Positions 1 to 5,831 of a stretch of DNA of 6,242 nt are shown piece by piece. This DNA comes from Clostridia bacterium (lineage in GTDB: Bacteria > Bacillota > Clostridia > Oscillospirales > SIG627). Position 1 is the first letter of the stretch. Each line of letters starts with the position of its first letter. The notes under the pieces were generated by a model. The model was not told the origin of the DNA. It saw only the letters and a program-made list of their open reading frames with translations, and did no database searches. The stretch covers positions 1 to 6,242 of the forward strand of contig JAFTEP010000112.1 in NCBI GenBank assembly GCA_017453605.1. The letters are read 5' to 3'. Made by a program: the position numbers and the translations under genes.

Positions 1-38
1 AAGGTTCGTGCTCGCCGCTCTCCGGCGGCGACTTGCTT

Positions 39-67
39 ATTCTACCACATCTTCCTCCCCTTGTCAA
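39..67 (-). promoter_or_regulatory. Leftward promoter P1 (sigma-A type)
   Basis: On the minus strand, TTGACA (62-67) and TAGAAT (39-44) are separated by exactly 17 bp. The -35 is a perfect consensus and the -10 has one mismatch. Transcription would start near position 32 and leave the window leftward. It is the downstream partner of P2, 119 bp away, and shares a 19-bp identical block covering the -35. The last bases of the window on this strand read CGAACCTT. This could be the start of a CCTTGAAAA-type leader seen before 16S rRNA in many Firmicutes, but that is only suggestive because the sequence stops there. Confidence 0.8.
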
Positions 68-71
68 TACC

Positions 72-108
72 TTTTTTGAAGTTTTTTAAACTTTTTTTAA
101 GGTTTTTT
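72..108 (-). promoter_or_regulatory. Phased A-tracts upstream of P1
   Basis: Four A-runs on the minus strand (T-runs on plus at 72-77, 82-87, 92-98 and 103-108) start 10, 10 and 11 bp apart. That spacing places them on the same face of the helix. Such phasing bends DNA, and A-rich DNA just upstream of a -35 box can act as an UP element that binds the RNA polymerase alpha subunit. The run nearest the promoter ends 4 bp from the -35 box. Curvature and activation are inferred from known A-tract behaviour. Confidence 0.7.
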
Positions 109-157
109 GAGGGAGCGGCGGGAGACTTGCGTCCGCCCGTATCCGTGATGCTCGCAT

Positions 158-186
158 ATTATATCCTATAAGAAGCCCCTTGTCAA
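158..186 (-). promoter_or_regulatory. Leftward promoter P2 (perfect sigma-A consensus)
   Basis: On the minus strand, TTGACA (181-186) and TATAAT (158-163) are separated by 17 bp. Both hexamers match the consensus exactly. The start point would be near position 151, and the transcript would run through P1. No open frame starts between P2 and P1 with a ribosome binding site, so P2 and P1 look like tandem promoters of one transcription unit to the left, the arrangement typical of stable RNA operons. Confidence 0.85.
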
Positions 187-190
187 TACC

Positions 191-227
191 TTTTCTGCAC
201 TTTTTTTGTCGATTTTTCAAGCTTTTT
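191..227 (-). promoter_or_regulatory. Phased A-tracts upstream of P2
   Basis: Minus-strand A-runs (T-runs on plus at 191-194, 201-207, 213-217 and 223-227) have centres about 11.5, 11 and 10 bp apart. They lie just upstream of the P2 -35 box in the same layout as the set before P1. The bases between the runs differ from the P1 set, so the layout is conserved more than the sequence. This suggests selection for curvature or alpha-subunit contact. Confidence 0.65.
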
Positions 228-298
228 CGGGGTGTCGGAAAACTGCACAATATCTTGTGGGGCGCCGCGATTTGATACACAAAGCGATTGTGAAAAAT

Positions 299-347
299 CA
301 CCCGAAAGCCTTTCGTCCCGATCTTCGGGGCGAAGAGCCTCCGGGTG
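299..347 (-). terminator. Intrinsic terminator after comM
   Basis: A 49-base inverted repeat: two 23-base arms around a 3-base loop (AGA on minus). The outer CACCCG pairs with CGGGTG and the inner CCCGA with TCGGG. Read on the minus strand, only two C-A mismatches and three G-U pairs interrupt the stem. It is followed by ATTTTTC (297-293), a modest U-tract. It begins 28 bp after the comM stop codon, as expected for termination of the leftward operon, and insulates that operon from the strong promoters beyond. Confidence 0.75.
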
Positions 348-374
348 AGAAAGCGTTTTTTGCCGGGGTCCTGG

Positions 375-1898
375 TCACTCAAAGTATTTTCTGTCGAGGC
401 TCCTGAGCTGGATCGCCTCCATGACGTGATCCTCCCCGATCATTTGGTCGCCCTCGAGATCGGCGATCGTGCGCGACAGGCGCAGGATGCGGTCGTAGCC
501 TCTGGCGGAGAGCCCGAGGGTCCTGAAGGCGGTCTCGAGAGTGCCGGCCGCCGCCTGATCCGGAACGCAGAAGCGCCGGGTGAGCGTGCCGTTGAGGGCG
601 CCGTTGGAGCCGATGCCGAGCTCCTTGTATCTTTCGACGGCGATCTTCCTGGCGGCGTTGACCCTTTTCCTGACCTCGGCGCTGGATTCGGCGGGCGAGG
701 TGTCGTTGAGCTGTTCGAAGTCGACCGCGGGGACTTCTATCTGTATATCTATCCTGTCCAGCAGAGGACCGGATATGCGCGAGAGATATTTTCTGACCGC
801 CTGCTGGGAGCAGGTGCACTTTTTCTGAGAGCTCCCGAAGTATCCGCAGGGGCAGGGATTCATCGCGCAGACGAGCATGAAGGACGCCGGGAAGGTGATC
901 TTGCCGCCGACGCGGGTGATCGTGATGCACTTGTCCTCGAGCGGCTGACGCAAAACTTCGAGCGCCTTCTTGTCGAACTCGGGCAGCTCGTCGAGGAACA
1001 GGACGCCGTTGTGACAGAGCGAGATCTCGCCGGGCATAGGCACGGCGCCGCCTCCGGCGAGCCCCGCGAAGCTCATCGTGTGGTGCGGAGCGCGGAACGG
1101 GCGCGTGTCGACGATGTTCCCGCCGCCGAGCATCCCGCAGATAGAATGGATGCGCGTAGTTTCGAGCATCTCGGAAAAAGTCATTTCGGGAAGGATCCCG
1201 GGGAGCGCCTTCGAGATCATGCTCTTGCCGGAGCCGGGAGGTCCGATGAGGAGCATATTGTGCCCTCCGGCGGCGGCGATCTCGGCGGCGCGCTTGACGG
1301 TCTGCTGACCCTTTATGTCGGCAAAATCGGTGAGCAAATGTGAGTTCTCCCCGACCGAAGCGCGGTCGAAGACGGCGGGAGAAACAGGCTCGGTCCCTCT
1401 CAGATGGCGGCAGAGCTCTACGACGTCCCTGACGCCGTAGACCGTGATCCCCTCGACCATCGCCGCCTCGGCGGCGTTCCCGGCGGGGAAATAGATCTCC
1501 TTCAGACCGGCATCCCTCGCGGCGAGCGCCATGGAAAGCGCGCCCCGGCACTCCCTGAGCTCTCCCGTCAGCGACAGTTCGCCGACGAAGCACTTGTCGG
1601 AAAGATCGGTCTCGGCGAGAAGAGTGTATTTCAGAAGCGACAGGAGCATCGGCAGATCGTAGACCGCGCCGGTCTTCTTCACGTCGGCGGGCGCGAGGTT
1701 GATCGTCGTCGCCGCGCGCTTCACGGGAAGCGTGCAATTGACGATGACCGCGTTTATCCTCTCGAGAGCCTCGTTGACAGAGGCGTCGGGGAGGCCGATG
1801 ACGCCGAGGTGCCAGATGCCCGAATTGACAAAGCACTCGACCGTGACCTTGTAGCCCTCTATACCGGTGAGCCCCGCTCCGTAGACTGTGCTGACCAT
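375..1898 (-). CDS. comM: ComM/YifB-family AAA+ ATPase (Mg-chelatase-like)
   Basis: A 507-residue protein, the normal full length for this family. The N-terminal third (about residues 5-165) is the Lon-protease-like ChlI fold, with the family stretches GLPD (35-38), NLAPAD (67-72) and GELSLTGELR (106-115). The AAA+ core follows: Walker A GPPGSGKS (219-226), Walker B VLFLDELPEF (299-308) with D303 and E304, and sensor-type N347 in AMNPCPCG. The paired cysteines C349/C351 and C361/C363 may bind metal. SGPLLDRID (376-384) and SARGYDRILRLSRTIADL (464-481) carry the arginines expected to act in trans and in sensor 2. In Gram-negative relatives ComM is a hexameric helicase that drives branch migration when transformed DNA integrates; in Firmicutes the role is less established. 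The ATG is preceded by AAGG at 6-bp spacing. The 56-bp gap to the activase gene has no convincing promoter or terminator, so read-through from upstream is likely. Confidence 0.95.
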   Translation of the reverse strand: MVSTVYGAGLTGIEGYKVTVECFVNSGIWHLGVIGLPDASVNEALERINAVIVNCTLPVKRAATTINLAPADVKKTGAVYDLPMLLSLLKYTLLAETDLSDKCFVGELSLTGELRECRGALSMALAARDAGLKEIYFPAGNAAEAAMVEGITVYGVRDVVELCRHLRGTEPVSPAVFDRASVGENSHLLTDFADIKGQQTVKRAAEIAAAGGHNMLLIGPPGSGKSMISKALPGILPEMTFSEMLETTRIHSICGMLGGGNIVDTRPFRAPHHTMSFAGLAGGGAVPMPGEISLCHNGVLFLDELPEFDKKALEVLRQPLEDKCITITRVGGKITFPASFMLVCAMNPCPCGYFGSSQKKCTCSQQAVRKYLSRISGPLLDRIDIQIEVPAVDFEQLNDTSPAESSAEVRKRVNAARKIAVERYKELGIGSNGALNGTLTRRFCVPDQAAAGTLETAFRTLGLSARGYDRILRLSRTIADLEGDQMIGEDHVMEAIQLRSLDRKYFE

Positions 1899-1954
1899 AA
1901 CGGACCTTTCTTTGATAAAAATATTTTTTCCTTTAGTTTATAATGTGCACCGCG

Positions 1955-2872
1955 TCACGGCGTCCGGCGCAGTTTGCCGTTCAGCTTCACCGGGACGCCG
2001 GAGGTCAGAAGAGACTGCGCGAAGTCTTCGAGCGCGGCTTCGTCCGGGAGCTCAAACAGCCTTTGCGTCCGTCCGAGCCTTTTCGCCTTCGACTCCCCGT
2101 AGGGATGATACGGCAGAAGCTCGACGAATCTTGCCCTTTCGAGGCGGCGGCAGAGCGCGGCGACGGCGGCGGCGTGATCCGCGTCCAGATTGACGCCCGG
2201 GATCAGCGGGCATCTGACGACGCTCCCGCAGCCGAGCGAGTCGAGGCGCAGAAGATTGTTCGCCACGCGCTCACAGTCCGCGCCCGTGAAGCGCCTCAGT
2301 CGTTCGGGATCGCTGTCCTTGAAGTCGAACAGAAACAGATCGACGAGGCCGGCGAGAGTATCGGCGAAGTCCTCGGGGAAAGCGCCGCAGGTCTCGACGG
2401 CGGTGTTCACGCCGTTACGGCGCATGATTTCAAGAAGCCTCACGAGCGCCTCCGGCTGAAAGGTCGGCTCGCCGCCGGAGACGGTGATCCCGCCCTCCGT
2501 GCCGTAAAACGCGCGGTCGGCGAGCACTTCTTCTGCGATCTTTTCTATAGGGATCCGTTCCCCGCTCGGCGAGATCGCACCGGAGGGACAGACCTCTGCG
2601 CATCTGCCGCAGGAAACGCATTTTTGTCTGTCTATAGCGCGTCCGGGCGAGAAGACCTGCGCTCCCGAGGGGCAGACCGACGCGCAGTCGCCGCAGCCGA
2701 TGCAGTTTTTTTCGGTGAGCATCATTTCTATCTTCGAGCTCTGCGTCTCGGGATTGTGGCACCAGGCGCACCTCAAGGGACAGCCCTTGAAGAAGACGAC
2801 CGTCCTCAGTCCCGGGCCGTCGTGCATGCAGAATTTCTGGATCCTGCTTATCAGCGCGGCGTCAGTGCTCAT
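1955..2872 (-). CDS. Glycyl radical enzyme activase (radical SAM)
   Basis: A 305-residue activating enzyme. It cleaves S-adenosylmethionine at a [4Fe-4S] cluster and abstracts a hydrogen from the conserved glycine of the partner enzyme encoded just upstream. The radical SAM motif is C31-x3-C35-x2-C38 within KGCPLRCAWCHNPE, preceded by the family signature HDGPGLRT (17-24). An inserted ferredoxin-like region carries two further cluster motifs, C57-x2-C60-x2-C63-x3-C67 and C85-x2-C88-x2-C91-x3-C95. SGGEP (132-136) is the SAM-binding GGE motif. The double-ferredoxin insert is typical of activases for decarboxylase, dehydratase and lyase type partners and is absent from the short pyruvate formate-lyase activase. 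Its ATG lies within the end of the enzyme gene (11-bp overlap, ATGAGCACTGA), and I see no good ribosome binding site before it, so translational coupling is likely. The substrate cannot be told from this protein. Confidence 0.95.
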   Translation of the reverse strand: MSTDAALISRIQKFCMHDGPGLRTVVFFKGCPLRCAWCHNPETQSSKIEMMLTEKNCIGCGDCASVCPSGAQVFSPGRAIDRQKCVSCGRCAEVCPSGAISPSGERIPIEKIAEEVLADRAFYGTEGGITVSGGEPTFQPEALVRLLEIMRRNGVNTAVETCGAFPEDFADTLAGLVDLFLFDFKDSDPERLRRFTGADCERVANNLLRLDSLGCGSVVRCPLIPGVNLDADHAAAVAALCRRLERARFVELLPYHPYGESKAKRLGRTQRLFELPDEAALEDFAQSLLTSGVPVKLNGKLRRTP

Positions 2873-4991
2873 TCTGTTCTATCACCATATCCTGCCATTC
2901 GCGGCAGAGAGTCACGAATCTCGCGTTCCATCCGGAAACGCGAACTGAAAGCGTCTGAAAATCCCCGGGGTTTTCCTGCGCCTTACGGAGCACGGCGGGA
3001 TCCTGAACGTCGGGCTGCATGAAAAAGCCGCCGAGATCAACGAATCCTTTTATCAGCCCGACCAGAGCGTCGAGCCCGTCGTCGCCCGCGACGTCTGTCG
3101 GGAGGAGTTTAACGTCGAGCGCGGAGCCCGTCCCGAAAGCGGTGTGGTCTGCGGCGCAGTAGGAGCGGATGACGGCCGTCGCGCCCTCGCGGTCGGTGCC
3201 GGGAGTCGGCGAGCAATTGGCGGCGAGAACTTCTCCCGCGCGTCTGCCGAACGCTGTCGCCGTGCGGGACGGCGCCCAGGAGAGCTGTCTGCCGAAGGTG
3301 CTGACTCCTGCGGGGAAGCGGTAGGGGCATCTGCCGTCGAGAGCATTGCAGGCGGCGGCGAAATCCGCGAGGACCCTCGCCGCGAGCGAGTCGACCTCTT
3401 CGCCGCCGTTGCCGTAATAGGTGAATTTCGTCGCGGCGTAACGTCTCAGCGGCTCGTTTTGCTCCCAGTTCTCGCCGAGGATCTTCACGAGCTCGGGGAG
3501 GGTGATTTTCTTTTCCTCGTACACGAGCTTTTTTATCGCGTAAAGGCTGTTGACGGAGTCGGCGAGCCCGCCGATGTGCGGGGAATTGACGTTGTAGACC
3601 GGACCGCCCTCGAGATAGGAGAGCCCCTTTTCTATACAGCCCTGCTCGAACAGCGAGACCGCGGTGCAGGGAGGATTTTGGGCCCAGCGCCAGTCCTTTG
3701 TCGGCACGCCGAATTTGTCGAAGTTCTTTTCTTTTCTATTATAAAGCTGCTCAAGATGATCCCGGATCCCCGCGATAAAAGCAGAATACAGGCTCTCAAA
3801 GTCCCCGAAATCGGCGGGATCTTCTCCGACGCCGAGCGTCTTCTGCAGGATCTGCAGGGAATCGAACGGGGAATAGATGAAGAAGGTCTTTCCGGGGATC
3901 TGAGTCTCCCAGCAGCCGTCGTTCGCGAAGCCTCTCGCCTCGCGTTCGGGATAGCCCGCCCTGACGAGGGCGCGGATCACGGTATTTTCGCCGTAGATGG
4001 CAAGCACTCCGCCGCCGTACCTCATGACTTCGGCGACCCGCCTCAGAAACTTCGGATCTGTCTTATCTCCGACGCGGACGGTGGTCGGGAAATCGCTGAT
4101 GCCGAGTTCCTCGATGATATCGAGCACGAGATACGAAACTTCGTTCGTGACGTCTTTCCCGTCGGCGTCTATGCCGGAGAGCACAAGGTTCTGGTAGTGC
4201 TGGGCGTCTCCGCTGCCGTAATCGCCGCCCTTGACCCATTCGCAGCCCTTGATGAAAAAGTGCGCGAGGATCTCCCGGGCTTCTTCTACGGTGAGAACGC
4301 CCTTTTCGAGATCGTTTTTCAGATACTTTCCGAGGAGGACGTCGATCCTGCCGATGCCGGGCCAGTTGCCGCAGAGCCGCAAAAACGCGAACGCGCTCCA
4401 GAGACTCTGCACCGCCTCGTAAAACGAGCGCGGAGGATCGAGCGGGACGCGGCGCATATTCCGGGCGTTCGATCCATAGCCGGGCGTTTTTTCGAGCGCC
4501 GAAATATATCTGTCGTTCCAAATTTCAAAGCTGTCGAGAGTCGAGACGCAGCTTTCAAGAAAAGCCTTTCCTCTCGCGTCGTGAGGCTTTTTCATCGACT
4601 TTTCGACCTCTTCGCGGATCCCTCTCAGTCCCTTTTCGAGGACGGAGGCGAAATCCGGCGTCAAATGCGACACGCTCGACCACAGTCTGTGCCCGCCGTA
4701 ACGCGCGGGAACGCAGTGCCCGATCGCGATGCCGAGAGTGGCGGCGCCGCTGATCTTCTCGCCGGGGCAGATCCTTAAAGGCGCATCACTTGCGATCTTC
4801 TTGATCGCCGCGTCGTATTTTTTGATCTCCGGCAGCTTGTCGAAATCCGGGACGCCGTCGAGCTCGACTCCGGGCGTGCGCTCCGTATCGAGACCCCAGA
4901 CGTGCGCGAGCGAGTCGCGCGCGAAGGATCTTGTCGCCTCGCTGAGCCGCGCCGGACGCGGCAGCGGACTGACGGTGTAGAATTCTGTCAT
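2862..4991 (-). CDS. Glycyl radical enzyme, PFL-like family, substrate unknown
   Basis: A 709-residue glycyl radical enzyme. The PFL-type barrel carries SVSHLTPDF (106-114), the thiyl-radical loop NDGCWE (357-362) with C360 and E362, the NVNSPHIGGLADSVNSLYAIKKLV region (468-490) and SPTPGTDREGA (594-604). The C-terminal glycine loop RVSGWNARF (684-692) makes G687 the radical site. The single Cys followed by x-Glu resembles the GCVE loop of glycerol and propanediol dehydratases and choline TMA-lyase, where the Glu acts as base, not the Cys-Cys pair of pyruvate formate-lyase. So a dehydration or C-X lyase reaction is more likely than formate production; this is inference. It is shorter than characterised members (roughly 760-900 residues), mainly at the N-terminus. 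The start has AGGGG 8 bp upstream (5000-5004). It follows the membrane-protein gene by 27 bp and overlaps its activase. No microcompartment or substrate-pathway gene is in view. Some databases may label such proteins formate acetyltransferase; I would not. Confidence 0.93.
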   Translation of the reverse strand: MTEFYTVSPLPRPARLSEATRSFARDSLAHVWGLDTERTPGVELDGVPDFDKLPEIKKYDAAIKKIASDAPLRICPGEKISGAATLGIAIGHCVPARYGGHRLWSSVSHLTPDFASVLEKGLRGIREEVEKSMKKPHDARGKAFLESCVSTLDSFEIWNDRYISALEKTPGYGSNARNMRRVPLDPPRSFYEAVQSLWSAFAFLRLCGNWPGIGRIDVLLGKYLKNDLEKGVLTVEEAREILAHFFIKGCEWVKGGDYGSGDAQHYQNLVLSGIDADGKDVTNEVSYLVLDIIEELGISDFPTTVRVGDKTDPKFLRRVAEVMRYGGGVLAIYGENTVIRALVRAGYPEREARGFANDGCWETQIPGKTFFIYSPFDSLQILQKTLGVGEDPADFGDFESLYSAFIAGIRDHLEQLYNRKEKNFDKFGVPTKDWRWAQNPPCTAVSLFEQGCIEKGLSYLEGGPVYNVNSPHIGGLADSVNSLYAIKKLVYEEKKITLPELVKILGENWEQNEPLRRYAATKFTYYGNGGEEVDSLAARVLADFAAACNALDGRCPYRFPAGVSTFGRQLSWAPSRTATAFGRRAGEVLAANCSPTPGTDREGATAVIRSYCAADHTAFGTGSALDVKLLPTDVAGDDGLDALVGLIKGFVDLGGFFMQPDVQDPAVLRKAQENPGDFQTLSVRVSGWNARFVTLCREWQDMVIEQNEH

Positions 4992-5018
4992 ACGGCAAAC
5001 CCCTAAATCAATGCGGGA

Positions 5019-5717
5019 TCAGTTTCCTTCCTGAGGGGGCCGGTACTGCTGATCGGGCTGTTGGGGCCGGACCGGCGGCTGATAATTCTGCTGAGGCTGT
5101 ACCGGCGGCTGATAGGGCTGATAAGTCTGCTGAGGCTGCTGAGGCTGGCAGTACTGTCCCTGCTGAGGCTGATACGGCTGCTGGGGCTGATAATACTGTC
5201 CCTGCTGAGGCTGACCGTACACGTCGCGCTGAGGCAAAAACTGCCCCGACTGCCAGGCGCCGAACTGAGCGGCGATCGCCGGATCGGAGGCGTTCTTTTT
5301 CAGCTTCGCGCCGTGCACGCAGCCGGAAATGAGATACGCCGAGGCGAGGACGTGGACGATGAACGCAAAGATCAGATCCCCGAAGCCGCTTACAGAAGCC
5401 AGATAGAAGAGCGTCGCGGTGTCGAGGACGTGCGCTGCGGCCGCCGCGATCATCCAGACGTGATTTTTGGCGGAAAAATGCCACGCGGCAAGGAAGAACA
5501 GAAGCACCGCCGCGCAGATCGCGATCCCGAGCGGCGTGTTCCCGGCGGTGTCCGCGATGACGACCGCGACGTACGGAAAGTCGATGCAGAAGAGCATCTC
5601 GATGCCGAACGAAAGAAAATAGAACAACACGTTCGCGACGGTGAGGATGATGAGAGTCAAGAGCGTGATCCTCGAGGATTTATACGCCGCTTCGGAGCGG
5701 GTGCGGTCAAAAGCCAT
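5019..5717 (-). CDS. Four-helix membrane protein with Pro/Gln/Tyr repeat tail
   Basis: A 232-residue protein I do not recognise. Hydrophobic segments lie at about 17-37, 62-80, 86-108 and 112-134, with a weaker one at 41-56. Positive clusters before the first helix (R5, R7, K13, R16) and after the last (KLKK, 138-141) suggest both ends are cytoplasmic. Residues 160-232 form a low-complexity tail rich in Q, P and Y. It contains two 14-residue units (169-182 and 183-196) starting QPQQGQY and two 10-residue units (202-211 and 212-221) starting YQPPV. Such tails often mediate multivalent binding or clustering, but no role is assigned here. I chose the ATG at 5717 rather than the longer frame from 5825, because AAGGAGGT sits 7 bp upstream and the promoter's start point (about 5748) excludes the longer form. 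It is first in a probable operon with the glycyl radical enzyme. Confidence 0.85.
   Translation of the reverse strand: MAFDRTRSEAAYKSSRITLLTLIILTVANVLFYFLSFGIEMLFCIDFPYVAVVIADTAGNTPLGIAICAAVLLFFLAAWHFSAKNHVWMIAAAAAHVLDTATLFYLASVSGFGDLIFAFIVHVLASAYLISGCVHGAKLKKNASDPAIAAQFGAWQSGQFLPQRDVYGQPQQGQYYQPQQPYQPQQGQYCQPQQPQQTYQPYQPPVQPQQNYQPPVRPQQPDQQYRPPQEGN
5055..5213 (-). repeat. Tandem repeats coding for the Pro/Gln/Tyr tail
   Basis: The DNA of the tail is repetitive as well as the protein. A 21-base block is identical at 5152-5172 and 5194-5214, giving a 42-bp (14-codon) period. ACCGGCGGCTGATA is identical at 5071-5084 and 5101-5114, giving a 30-bp (10-codon) period. Both periods are multiples of three, so copy-number change would keep the frame. 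Retained DNA identity suggests recent or ongoing slippage or recombination. Confidence 0.75.
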
Positions 5718-5724
5718 GAAACGG

Positions 5725-5732
5725 ACCTCCTT
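5725..5732 (-). promoter_or_regulatory. Shine-Dalgarno site fixing the membrane-protein start
   Basis: AAGGAGGT on the minus strand is a near-perfect anti-16S match, 7 bp before the ATG at 5717. It decides the start codon in favour of MAFDRTRS and against an in-frame ATG 36 codons upstream at 5825, which has no such site. Confidence 0.9.
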
Positions 5733-5754
5733 AAAATCTTTTTTCCTGTCTACG

Positions 5755-5783
5755 ATAATATCACATCGCGGCAGTCTTGTCAA
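5755..5783 (-). promoter_or_regulatory. Promoter of the membrane protein/glycyl radical enzyme unit
   Basis: On the minus strand, TTGACA (5778-5783) and TATTAT (5755-5760) have a 17-bp spacer, one mismatch from full consensus. Transcription should start near 5748, giving a leader of about 30 bases that includes the AAGGAGGT site. No other promoter is evident before the glycyl radical enzyme, so this one probably drives the membrane protein, the enzyme and the activase together. Confidence 0.85.
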
Positions 5784-5800
5784 CCTCTTTTGCTTGACAA
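5777..5800. promoter_or_regulatory. Inverted repeat formed by back-to-back -35 boxes
   Basis: TTGTCAA (5777-5783) and TTGACAA (5794-5800) are exact 7-bp inverted repeats with a 10-bp gap. Each arm contains the -35 box of one of the two divergent promoters. Two RNA polymerases could hardly bind at once, so the two units may compete. A dimeric regulator could also use the dyad, but the symmetry is fully explained by two consensus -35 boxes facing apart. Confidence 0.5.
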
Positions 5801-5822
5801 AAATCCCGGGGTAGTATATAAT
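5794..5822 (+). promoter_or_regulatory. Perfect sigma-A promoter of the radical SAM gene
   Basis: TTGACA (5794-5799) and TATAAT (5817-5822) with a 17-bp spacer match the consensus at every position. The expected start point is near 5828-5830, only two to four bases before the ATG at 5832. The spacer contains CCCGGG (5805-5810). Confidence 0.88.
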
Positions 5823-5831
5823 CATTCCATT

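Larger units (their letters stand above)
57..194. repeat. Direct repeat pair spanning the two -35 regions
   Basis: CCCCTTGTCAATACCTTTT occurs identically at 57-75 and 176-194, 119 bp apart. Each copy contains a leftward -35 box (TGTCAA on plus, TTGACA on minus) and the beginning of the A-tract array. Outside this 19-bp core the two units diverge in sequence while keeping promoter geometry. They could come from an old duplication or from convergence on an optimal promoter. Confidence 0.75.
1..374. other. Gene-free regulatory region
   Basis: I find no credible gene in this stretch. Reading leftward it holds the terminator of the comM-side genes (299-347), a plain spacer (about 228-298), and two tandem leftward promoters with phased A-tracts. 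The left edge is the start of a transcribed leader. That leader could fold a 7-bp GC-rich hairpin at 12-31 (CGCCGC arm pairing with GCGGCG) right at its 5' end. The small open frames that cross this region overlap the terminator and promoters and show no family resemblance or ribosome binding site. Confidence 0.8.

Noticed and set aside
246..259. Short dyad CACAA-TATC-TTGTG in the spacer upstream of P2
   Set aside because: Five-base arms are expected by chance in a region of this size and there is no second copy.
86..382. Minus-strand 98-codon frame at the left end
   Set aside because: It begins inside comM, runs through the terminator and the P2 promoter, and has no ribosome binding site or family motif.
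349..384. Possible unusual zinc site in comM (paired cysteines)
   Set aside because: The NPCPCG and CxC pairs are, as far as I know, common in this family, so they are not special to this protein.
345..1343. Plus-strand open frame of 332 codons opposite comM
   Set aside because: Antisense shadow of comM with low-complexity Asp/Glu/Arg/Ala-rich content; its start lies at the edge of the terminator hairpin.
379..1836. Minus-strand frame of 485 codons overlapping comM
   Set aside because: An Arg-rich out-of-frame reading of comM; the comM frame carries intact Walker A, Walker B and arginine motifs.
1943..3022. Plus-strand open frame of 359 codons opposite the activase
   Set aside because: Antisense to a gene with three complete iron-sulfur cluster motifs; no recognisable domain.
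3144..4778. Plus-strand open frame of 544 codons opposite the glycyl radical enzyme
   Set aside because: It is antisense to a gene with clear catalytic motifs, has no family resemblance or ribosome binding site, and its composition is what GC-rich codons give on the opposite strand.
5718..5825. N-terminal extension of the membrane protein from the ATG at 5825
   Set aside because: It would require translating through the promoter at 5755-5783, and the strong AAGGAGGT site fixes the start at 5717.
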